Of a DNA stretch of 10,774 bases, positions 1 to 5,662 are shown piece by piece. Position numbers and translations under genes: made by a program. The stretch spans positions 972-11,745 of the forward strand of contig DGYA01000063.1 in assembly GCA_002396505.1 (NCBI GenBank), in the 5' to 3' direction. A model generated the notes under the pieces. It was not told where the DNA came from. It saw nothing but the letters and a program-made list of their open reading frames with translations, and did not search any database. Source of the DNA: Cyanobacteria bacterium UBA5018 (lineage in GTDB: Bacteria; Cyanobacteriota; Cyanobacteriia; PCC-6307; Cyanobiaceae). How positions within the stretch are numbered: position 1 is the stretch's first letter; the number at the start of each line of letters is the position of its first letter.

Positions 1-1
1 G

Positions 2-826
2 GTGGCGGCCACCAGCGGCTACTGCTGCCCGGTGATCAGCGACGGCCGCGAGCTGGTGATCGAAGCCGGCCGCCATCCGGTGGTGGAGCAGCTGCTGGTG
101 GAAGACCAGTTCACCGCCAACGACATCGCCCTGGGCTCGGAGTCTGGCCATCCAGACCTGATCGTGCTCACCGGTCCCAATGCCAGCGGCAAGAGCTGTT
201 ATCTGCGCCAGACCGGTCTGCTGTTGTTGATGGGTCAGCTCGGCAGTTGGATTCCGGCGCGATCGGCCCGGTTGGGGATTGCCGATCGCCTGTTCACCCG
301 CGTCGGGGCCGGCGATGACCTCACGGCGGGCCAGTCCACCTTCATGGTGGAAATGGCCGAAACCGCCAACATCCTTCACCATGCCAGCGAGCGCTCCCTG
401 GTGCTGCTCGATGAGATTGGCCGCGGCACCGCCACCTTCGATGGCCTCTCGATCGCCTGGGCGGTGGCCGAACACCTGGCCGAGCAGCGGCGCTCCCGCA
501 GCGTCTTCGCCACCCATTACCACGAATTGAACGAGCTGGCCGAGCTGCTGGCCAACGTGGCCAACGCCCAGGTGCTGGTGGAGGAAACCGGCGAAGCCCT
601 GCTGTTTCTGCATCGGGTGGCGCCCGGAGGTGCCAGCCGCAGCTACGGCATCGAGGCGGCTCGCCTGGCCGGGGTGCCCCAGGCGGTGGTGAAGCGAGCC
701 CGCCAGGTGCTGGGCCGCATCGAGGCCAATAGCCACGTGGCCGTGGGCCTCAAACGCCAGCCGCCGCTCCAGTCGCAGTCGCAGTCGCCGCAGTCGCCCC
801 AGGGGGAAGGATCGCTCGCCGCCTGA
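2..826 (+). CDS. mutS: DNA mismatch repair ATPase MutS, C-terminal part (5' end outside window)
   Basis: MutS finds base mismatches and short loops after replication and uses ATP to start repair. The open frame enters from the left edge, so this is only the last ~274 residues: end of the core/clamp region and the whole ABC-type ATPase domain. Visible motifs (residues counted from the first codon in the window): Walker A TGPNASGKS at 57-65 with Lys64; the DDLTAGQSTFMVEM signature at 106-119; Walker B LVLLDEIGRGT at 133-143; H-loop ATHYHEL at 170-176 with His172. The helix-turn-helix dimerisation segment SYGIEAARLAGVP follows at 214-226. The P-loop ASGKSC variant fits the cyanobacterial MutS1 type as I know it. 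The extreme C-terminus is a low-complexity Gln/Ser/Pro tail. The gene ends 45 bp before the end of the convergent cobH. The identification is firm; the first codon here is not the true start. Confidence 0.96.
   Translation: MAATSGYCCPVISDGRELVIEAGRHPVVEQLLVEDQFTANDIALGSESGHPDLIVLTGPNASGKSCYLRQTGLLLLMGQLGSWIPARSARLGIADRLFTRVGAGDDLTAGQSTFMVEMAETANILHHASERSLVLLDEIGRGTATFDGLSIAWAVAEHLAEQRRSRSVFATHYHELNELAELLANVANAQVLVEETGEALLFLHRVAPGGASRSYGIEAARLAGVPQAVVKRARQVLGRIEANSHVAVGLKRQPPLQSQSQSPQSPQGEGSLAA
770..796 (+). repeat. CAGTCG hexamer microrepeat in the mutS tail
   Basis: CAGTCG occurs at 770-775, 776-781, 782-787 and, after an inserted CCG, at 791-796. It encodes the Gln-Ser/Gln-Ser/Pro tail of MutS. 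It stays in frame because the unit is six bases, so copy-number change would lengthen or shorten the tail without a frameshift. Confidence 0.75.
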
Positions 827-871
827 GCTTTTACGGCCCGCGAGCCAACTGCCTGAAAGCCTGCAGGCCAG

Positions 872-1630
872 CTAGCCAGCCAGATACAAACCGGCCGCCT
901 GCAGCCAGGCGGCCCGCAGCAGGGCGTTGCAGCTGGCGGCCACCAGGGCGGCTCCCCCCTTCGAACCCCGCAGGCCGATGTGGGCCAGGCCACTGGCGGC
1001 CAGCCGGCGCTTGCTCTCGGCCACCCCCACAAACCCCACCGGCATGCCAATCACCAGGGCCGGCCCTGGGCTCGGTCCTGGCGCTGCCTGGTGCTGGCCC
1101 TGATCCGGCTGGGCCTGATCCCGCTGGGCCAAGCAGTCGAGCAACCGCTCCAGGGCCGTGGGGGCACTGCCGATCAACACAACTGGCGGCAAACCCGCCG
1201 ACGCCAAACCGCCGGGCGCCAGTTCCGCCCAGGCTCTCTGCAGGCCGATGGCGGAGCGGGTGTCGCCGGCGGGGGCCCGGGCAGGGGCCCAATCGAGCAG
1301 GCAGTGCACCGGATTGGCGAAGGTGCGTTTGGCCATCGGGGTCACCGCCGCCGCCGCCATGGCCGTATCGGTGAGGATCGGGGCACCGGCGGCCAGGGCC
1401 GCCAGGCCGGCGGCGCAGGCCGCCGCCGACACCTCCAACTCCCGGGCGAGGCCCAGATCGCCACTGCTGTGGATGCAGCGTTCCAGCACATCCCGCACCA
1501 CCGGGTCGGCTGCAGGGCTGAAACCCTGCTGGGTCAATGCGGCTCGAATCAGGCGAATGCTCTCGCTGAAAATCGGATGATCCAGGCCGGGCTCGGCTCC
1601 AGCGGCTGGGACGGCGGCGGAGGCAGGCAA
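872..1630 (-). CDS. cobH: Precorrin-8X methylmutase (CobH/CbiC family)
   Basis: CobH moves a methyl group from C-11 to C-12 of the corrin ring, turning precorrin-8X into hydrogenobyrinate (or the cobalt form in the CbiC route), a cytoplasmic step of cobalamin synthesis. With the chosen start the protein has 252 residues. Family motifs in order: DHPIFSESIRLIR at 17-29; RCIHSSGD at 51-58, with His54 as the likely catalytic His; ILTDTAMAAAAV at 85-96; TRSAIG at 124-129; LIGSAPTAL at 152-160; PALVIGMPVGFVGVAESK at 190-207; LRGSKGGAALVAASCNALL at 220-238. The usual GRKGG appears as RGSKGG. The family is mostly about 210-220 residues, so the true start may lie nearer the DHPIF motif. TTG at 1630 is the only ordinary start codon I see in this frame shortly upstream; no ribosome binding site supports it. 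The gene converges on mutS and diverges from holA. Confidence 0.9.
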   Translation of the reverse strand: MPASAAVPAAGAEPGLDHPIFSESIRLIRAALTQQGFSPAADPVVRDVLERCIHSSGDLGLARELEVSAAACAAGLAALAAGAPILTDTAMAAAAVTPMAKRTFANPVHCLLDWAPARAPAGDTRSAIGLQRAWAELAPGGLASAGLPPVVLIGSAPTALERLLDCLAQRDQAQPDQGQHQAAPGPSPGPALVIGMPVGFVGVAESKRRLAASGLAHIGLRGSKGGAALVAASCNALLRAAWLQAAGLYLAG

Positions 1631-1868
1631 GCGGCAGGGAGGCTCGGCAAGGCCACAATGATGCCCTGGGGAAAAGTGCCCTGCGGGAAAGGCGCCTGGC
1701 TGTAAATACCCCTGGTGGAAATGGCCCCAGGGGCCGGGCAGGGGGGCAGGGCCGCCCAGCCAATCCAGCCGGCCCGTCAGCCCGCTTGTAAAAAATGCCT
1801 CTTGCGCCCCTGCCCCAGCTCCGCCCCACCTCCGTCCAGCCCCACCCCGCCCCTTCCCCCTAACCGGC
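1631..1868. other. Divergent cobH/holA intergenic region, GC-rich with one hairpin
   Basis: No gene is convincing here. The leftward cobH frame stays open through the whole region up to an ATG near 1870, but that extension is low-complexity Gly/Pro/Ala sequence. A hairpin with stem CCCCTGG (1709-1715) and CCAGGGG (1727-1733) has an 11-nt loop; an alternative short stem GGCCCC/GGGGCC lies at 1723-1735. The 60 bases before holA are strongly C-rich. No cobalamin riboswitch core was recognised upstream of cobH. Promoters for both genes must lie here, but none matches a consensus well. Confidence 0.5.
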
Positions 1869-2876
1869 ATGCCGATCCACCTGCTCTGGGGCGACGACGA
1901 GGCCGCCCGCCAGCGAGCCCTGGATGCCCTGGTGGACAAGCTGGTGGATCCGGCCTGGAGCGCCATCAACCTCAGCCGGCTGGATGGCAGTGACCTGGCC
2001 CAGGCGGCCCAGGCCCTGTCGGAGGCGCGCACGCCGCCCTTTGGGGCTGGGGCCAGGCTGGTGCTGTTGCAGCGCAGTCCCTTTTGCCAGCAATGCCCCG
2101 CCGAGCTGGGCCAGCAACTGGAGGCGAGCCTGGCGCTGATCCCCCCCGATTGCCATCTGGTGCTGGTGCAATCGGCCAAGCCCGATGGCCGGCTGCGCAC
2201 CACCAAGGCGCTGCAGGCCCTGGTCAAGAGCGGCCAGGCCAGCGAGCGCAGCTTCCAGCTGCCGGCGGTGTGGGATGGCGCCGGCCAGTTGGAGTTGGTG
2301 CAGCGCACCGCCAGCGAGATGGGCTTGAAACTGGCGCCGGCGGCGGCGGAAGCCCTGGCCGAGGCGATCGGCAGCGACAGCGCCCGGCTGGCCAGTGAAC
2401 TGGAGAAGCTGAGCCTGCATGCCGACCGGGGCTCCGCAGGGGCGGGGCGGCCGATCACGGCCGAGGCGGTGCGGGCGCTGGTGGGCGGCGTGAGCACCAG
2501 CAGCCTGGCGGTGGGGGATGCGCTGCTGGCGGGCCGGCCTGCCGATGCGATTGCCCTGGTGGATGCGCTGCTGGCGGCCAATGAACCGGCGCTGCGCATC
2601 GTGGCGGCGCTCAGCAGTCAAATTCGTGGCTGGCTGTGGGTGGCCCTGCTGGACCAGGCCGGTCAACAGGACGTGAACGCCATCGCCAAGGCGGCTGGGA
2701 TCGGCAATCCCAAGCGGATTTACGTGATGCGCAAGCAGATTCGCGGCCAGCGGCCCGCCAGCTTCCTCAGGTTGCTGAGTCAGCTGCTGGAGGTGGAGGC
2801 GGCTCTGAAACGCGGTGGCGCCGCCGCCGATGCCTTCCGCGATGGTTTTCTGCTGGGGGATGCCGGGGCTTGGTGA
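1869..2876 (+). CDS. holA: DNA polymerase III delta subunit (clamp loader)
   Basis: HolA is the clamp-loader subunit that opens the beta sliding clamp for the replicative polymerase. The 335-residue length is typical of the family. The N-terminus MPIHLLWGDDEAAR (1-14) corresponds to the family's short beta strand plus the degenerate P-loop-like turn that opens the AAA+ fold (usually YLLxGxDxxL). Further matches are the PFGAGARLVLLQR strand at 57-69, the LVLVQSAKPDGRLRTTKAL segment at 97-115, GSDSARLASELEKLSLHAD (168-186), which is the family's N-x-x-x-L-x-x-E-L-x-K-L-like region, and the C-terminal helical domain with PALRIVAALSSQIRGWLWV at 240-258. The ATG start follows a C-rich leader without Shine-Dalgarno sequence. 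The gene runs divergently from cobH and 72 bp ahead of lysC, with which it may be co-transcribed. Confidence 0.9.
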   Translation: MPIHLLWGDDEAARQRALDALVDKLVDPAWSAINLSRLDGSDLAQAAQALSEARTPPFGAGARLVLLQRSPFCQQCPAELGQQLEASLALIPPDCHLVLVQSAKPDGRLRTTKALQALVKSGQASERSFQLPAVWDGAGQLELVQRTASEMGLKLAPAAAEALAEAIGSDSARLASELEKLSLHADRGSAGAGRPITAEAVRALVGGVSTSSLAVGDALLAGRPADAIALVDALLAANEPALRIVAALSSQIRGWLWVALLDQAGQQDVNAIAKAAGIGNPKRIYVMRKQIRGQRPASFLRLLSQLLEVEAALKRGGAAADAFRDGFLLGDAGAW

Positions 2877-2948
2877 TCGGGCCGCCTGCCCGGCCACTGA
2901 TAATCGAGCCCTGAGTGTTTGCGGCTACAAAGGGCCGCCCCACCGCCC

Positions 2949-4775
2949 ATGGCCCTGCTGGTTCAGAAGTTTGGGGGCACGTCTGTAGCTGACGTGGCTC
3001 GGATGCAGGCCGTGGCCGCCCGCATCGCCGCCTGCCGTGAGCAGGGCCACGAGCTGGTGATCGTGGTTTCCGCCATGGGCCACAGCACCGATGAACTCAC
3101 CGCCCTGGCGCGGGCGATCAGCAGCGATCCTCCCCAGCGGGAGCTGGACATGCTGTTGGCCACCGGGGAGCAGGTGTCGATTGCGCTGCTGTCGATGGCC
3201 CTGCATGCCCAGGGGGTGCCGGCGGTGTCGATGACCGGCGCCCAGGTGGGGATCATCACCGAATCGGCCCACGGCCGCGCCCGGATCCTGGAGATCCGCA
3301 CCGAGCGGCTAGCCCGCCTCTTGGCCGATGGCCAGGTGGTGGTGGTGGCCGGCTTCCAGGGCACCAGCAGCGGCGCCGCCGGCACCCCGGAGATCACCAC
3401 CTTGGGCCGCGGCGGCTCGGACACCACAGCGGTGGCCCTGGCGGCGGCCTTGGGGGCCGATGCCTGCGAGATCTATACCGATGTGCCGGGCGTGCTGACC
3501 ACCGACCCGCGCAAGGTGGGCGATGCCCAGTTGATGGCCCAGGTGAGCTGTAACGAGATGCTGGAGCTGGCCAGCCTGGGCGCCGCCGTGCTGCATCCGC
3601 GGGCGGTGGAGATCGCCCGCAACTACGGCGTACCGCTGCTGGTGCGCTCCAGCTGGAGCGATGCCCCCGGCACCAGGCTCACCAGCGGCAGCCCCCGACC
3701 GATCGGCAGCGCTGGGCTGGAGCTGGGGCGGCCGGTGGATGGGGCGGAGCTGGAGAGCGATCAGGCGGTGCTGGCCCTCTCCCATGTGCCCGATCGGCCG
3801 GGTGTGGCCGCGCTGCTGTTCGAGGCCCTGGGCGCCGCGGGGCTGAATGTGGACCTGATCGTGCAGGCCACCCAGGAGGGCAGCAGCAATGACATCGCCT
3901 TCACACTGGCGGCCGCTGATTTGGATCGGGCCCAACTCGTGTGCCGCGAGGTGCTGGCCGGCATGGGGGCCGAGCTCGATGCCGGCGGCGCCCAGCTCTC
4001 GGCCCAGGGGGCGATGGCCAAGCTGAGCATCTCCGGGGCCGGGATTTTGGGCAGGCCCGGAGTGGCCGCCAGGCTGTTCGACACCCTGGCCCGCGCCGGC
4101 ATCAACCTGCGCCTGATCGCCACCAGCGAGGTGAAGGTGAGTTGTCTGGTGGCCGGCGAGCAAGGGGCCAAGGCGCTCAGGGCCACCGCCGAAGCGTTCG
4201 AGTTGCACGACAGCCAGCTGCGCCACGATCCGCTGGTCTGTCAGTTGGGCGAGCCGGCCGTGCGCGGCGTGGCCCTGGATTGCGACCAGGCCCAGGTGGC
4301 GCTGCGGCGGCTGCCGGATCGTCCCGGCACCGCCGCCGCCGTGTGCCGTGCCCTGGCAGATGCAGGCATTGGCCTCGATGCGATCGTCCAGTCCGAGCGC
4401 ACCAATGGCCTCGGCGATCAGCGCAGCCGCGACATGAGTTTCGTGCTTAAGCGCGATGAGCGGCAGCGGGCGGAGCGGGCCCTGGCCCCGCTGTTGCGCC
4501 AGTGGCCCGGCGCCCGGTTTGAAGAGGGGGCCGCCATAGCTCGGGTGAGCGCCGTGGGGGCCGGCATGCCCTGCACGCCGGGCACAGCTGCCCGCATGTT
4601 CCGCTGCCTAGCCGATGCCGGCATCAATATCGAGCTGATCGCCACCAGCGAAATCCGCACCAGCTGCCTGGTGGCCGCCGCCGATGGCCTGGCTGCTCTA
4701 CGGGCGGTGCATGCCGCCTTTGACCTGGGCGGAGCGGTGCAGTACCGGGCCGAGGGCAGCGCCGCATCGCTGTAG
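2949..4775 (+). CDS. lysC: Aspartate kinase with four ACT domains
   Basis: Aspartate kinase phosphorylates aspartate, the first step towards lysine, threonine and methionine. The 608-residue protein starts at the ATG giving MALLVQKFGGTSVADV; a TTG 30 bp upstream is in frame but adds an unconserved segment. The amino-acid kinase domain (about 1-245) shows KFGGTS at 7-12, VVSAMG at 39-44, TGEQVS at 72-77, TLGRGGSDTTA at 151-161 and TDVPGVLTTDPRKV at 177-190. Four ACT domains follow, beginning near 276 (SHVPDRPGVAALLFEAL), 358 (KLSISGAGILGRPGVAARLF), 446 (ALRRLPDRPGTAAAVC after the linker) and 531 (ARVSAVGAGMPCTPGTAARM). Two carry the NLRLIATSEVKVSCL-type effector loop (386-400 and 560-574). This doubled ACT arrangement is known for cyanobacterial aspartate kinases and implies feedback control by amino acids such as lysine and threonine. 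The stop codon TAG is the first triplet of an 18-bp tandem repeat. Confidence 0.96.
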   Translation: MALLVQKFGGTSVADVARMQAVAARIAACREQGHELVIVVSAMGHSTDELTALARAISSDPPQRELDMLLATGEQVSIALLSMALHAQGVPAVSMTGAQVGIITESAHGRARILEIRTERLARLLADGQVVVVAGFQGTSSGAAGTPEITTLGRGGSDTTAVALAAALGADACEIYTDVPGVLTTDPRKVGDAQLMAQVSCNEMLELASLGAAVLHPRAVEIARNYGVPLLVRSSWSDAPGTRLTSGSPRPIGSAGLELGRPVDGAELESDQAVLALSHVPDRPGVAALLFEALGAAGLNVDLIVQATQEGSSNDIAFTLAAADLDRAQLVCREVLAGMGAELDAGGAQLSAQGAMAKLSISGAGILGRPGVAARLFDTLARAGINLRLIATSEVKVSCLVAGEQGAKALRATAEAFELHDSQLRHDPLVCQLGEPAVRGVALDCDQAQVALRRLPDRPGTAAAVCRALADAGIGLDAIVQSERTNGLGDQRSRDMSFVLKRDERQRAERALAPLLRQWPGARFEEGAAIARVSAVGAGMPCTPGTAARMFRCLADAGINIELIATSEIRTSCLVAAADGLAALRAVHAAFDLGGAVQYRAEGSAASL

Positions 4776-4862
4776 CGCGGCTAATCGCTGTAGCGCGGCT
4801 AATTCATGTAGCGCGGCTGGTCCCTATAGCGCGGCTGGCCCCTTTAGCCCAGCTGGCCTGGG
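4773..4862 (+). repeat. 18-bp tandem repeat, five units, starting on the lysC stop codon
   Basis: The core TAGCGCGGCT occurs at 4773, 4791, 4809 and 4827, and a decayed copy TAGCCCAGCT at 4845. The spacing is exactly 18 bp each time. The first TAG is the lysC stop. Copies 1 and 2 continue as TAGCGCGGCTAA and so contain a small TAGC-GCG-GCTA stem; copies 3 to 5 carry GG instead of AA. Because 18 is a multiple of three, the lysC frame meets a TAG in each unit, while the other two frames stay open and read as hexapeptide repeats (CSAANR-type and VARLIA-type). No protein start supports either as expressed. Confidence 0.9.
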
Positions 4863-4917
4863 ATCTCCACACCGCCAGCTTTGCGCAGGCGGAGATGCTG
4901 CATCAGAGTTGACCAAT

Positions 4918-5034
4918 ATGCACAGGAAGAAAGCGATTAAAGATTTTGGCGTCACCGCTTCCGTACTGGGAGACCACGACAGCCGCACCCGCCTACGGCT
5001 GGGTGGCATGGACGCCTTCACCTCGGACCAATAG
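4918..5034 (+). CDS. Possible 38-residue ORF or gene remnant, unknown function
   Basis: The frame reads MHRKKAIKDFGVTASVLGDH, then a short basic segment, and ends GGMDAFTSDQ. Its second half uses the GC-ending codons usual for this genome (GGC GTC ACC, GAC AGC CGC ACC CGC), which is why it is listed at all. The frame stays open upstream to 4684, through the 18-bp repeat and into lysC, but that part is not a plausible protein. There is no Shine-Dalgarno sequence. It could be a small protein, the decayed 3' end of a displaced gene, or chance. I recognise no family. Confidence 0.2.
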   Translation: MHRKKAIKDFGVTASVLGDHDSRTRLRLGGMDAFTSDQ

Positions 5035-5144
5035 CAGCATTCGCCCTCGGTTATTTCCCCATGCTTAAACCATATTGGCCTGCCACAAATTGCCCCAAGA
5101 ATTTCAGCAAAATTGCGCAATATAACTTGCAAGCAACTCAAAAA

Positions 5145-5219
5145 GGCCATCGCCACCAGATCGCAAACAGGTTGATCTGCCAACAAGCCATCGCCAACGG
5201 GTTCGTCGCCAACCGGTTC
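5145..5219 (-). repeat. Degenerate 15-bp tandem repeat, about five units
   Basis: Units on the + strand at 5205-5219 (GTCGCCAACCGGTTC), 5190-5204 (ATCGCCAACGGGTTC), 5175-5189 (ATCTGCCAACAAGCC), 5160-5174 (ATCGCAAACAGGTTG) and 5145-5159 (GGCCATCGCCACCAG) keep a 15-bp period. Read leftwards the frame gives EPVGD, EPVGD, GLLAD, QPVCD and a poor fifth unit. The two units nearest the SET stop codon are the most alike; similarity falls off away from it. Confidence 0.65.
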
Positions 5220-5230
5220 TAGGAGCAAAC

Positions 5231-5662
5231 TCAATTAAATAAATGACCTGCCGCAGGCTGTTGATGGCATAGCCCCATCTTGCGGAAGTAGTCGGCATCG
5301 GAGCTGGGGTGGATTAGTAGTTCTTCTTCCGCAGCAATCATGCGGCAGGCCACGATCACCGCCTCCCCCCCCTTGATCTGATCGCTAGGGCTGGCATTGG
5401 CGGGCTCGCCGGGTAACGGGAAATTCCAGAAGCGGGCCTGATCGCCGCAGACCACCACAAAAGCGGGTCGTTCTGGGTTCACGTAGCCGAAGTGCAGCAG
5501 CTCCGCCAGCTGGCGGGGCTCCAAATTGCCTAGCGGCAGACGCTGATCAATGGCCGGGTCAAAGCACCAGAGCACAACACCGGGCTCCAGGGGAATGGGC
5601 GTAAACAAACCCGTACCATGCCTAGGGCTGGGAGCCGTGAAGTGGGGAATCATCATGCTCAT
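5231..5662 (-). CDS. Small SET-domain protein with eroded catalytic motifs
   Basis: SET proteins transfer methyl groups from S-adenosylmethionine to protein lysines. This 143-residue protein follows the layout of small bacterial SET proteins: GTGLFTPIPLEPGVVLWCFD at 16-35 fits the opening strand motif (GxGxFA..I..G..vW.FD); LLHFGYVNPERPAF at 55-68 fits the central segment; GDQARFWN at 73-80 sits where the family has D-ARF-NHS; AVIVACRMIAAEEELLIHP at 101-119 sits where the family has viA.rDI..GEELT.DY. The NHS motif reads NFP (80-82) and the DY pair, which supplies the catalytic Tyr, aligns with HP. These changes suggest weak or no methyltransferase activity. The ATG overlaps the stop of the adenylate cyclase gene upstream as ATGA, which points to translational coupling; two further Met codons at residues 3 and 4 are alternatives. 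Family assignment is good, activity is uncertain. Confidence 0.72.
   Translation of the reverse strand: MSMMIPHFTAPSPRHGTGLFTPIPLEPGVVLWCFDPAIDQRLPLGNLEPRQLAELLHFGYVNPERPAFVVVCGDQARFWNFPLPGEPANASPSDQIKGGEAVIVACRMIAAEEELLIHPSSDADYFRKMGLCHQQPAAGHLFN

Larger units (their letters stand above)
4776..5230. other. Convergent lysC / SET-gene intergenic region with two minisatellites
   Basis: This 455-bp stretch lies between the ends of lysC (+) and the leftward operon (-). It holds the rest of the 18-bp repeat, about 280 bp of unique sequence and a 15-bp degenerate repeat. A leftward open frame of 136 codons (5234 to 4824, TTG start overlapping the SET stop as TTGA) crosses both repeats. It lacks any motif I know and looks like a chance opening. 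A short rightward frame at 4918-5034 has coding-like codon choice and is listed separately. No Rho-independent terminator for either flanking gene is clear. Confidence 0.6.

Noticed and set aside
827..871. Intrinsic terminator between mutS and cobH
   Set aside because: Only the short GCCTGCAGGC palindrome is present and there is no adjacent T-tract in either direction.
1709..1733. Hairpin CCCCTGG/CCAGGGG as a cobalamin riboswitch part upstream of cobH
   Set aside because: No B12-box-like core or conserved surrounding helices could be recognised; short GC hairpins are expected in such GC-rich DNA.
831..1829. Leftward 332-codon open frame overlapping cobH, and the rightward frames at 980-1705 and 1158-1580
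   Set aside because: Low-complexity Gly/Pro/Arg translations with no motif; they cover the same bases as the clear CobH motifs and are by-products of high GC.
1860..2897. Leftward 345-codon frame antisense to holA
   Set aside because: Gln/Ala/Arg-rich translation typical of the antisense of a GC-rich gene; HolA on the + strand has family motifs.
3309..4226. Leftward 305-codon frame antisense to lysC
   Set aside because: No motifs; the + strand carries the full aspartate kinase.
4824..5234. Leftward 136-codon frame starting TTG at the SET stop codon (TTGA overlap), as a possible fourth operon gene
   Set aside because: Crosses both tandem repeats, ends in the repeat at the lysC stop, has no recognisable content and only a TTG start. 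The overlap geometry is suggestive but not enough.
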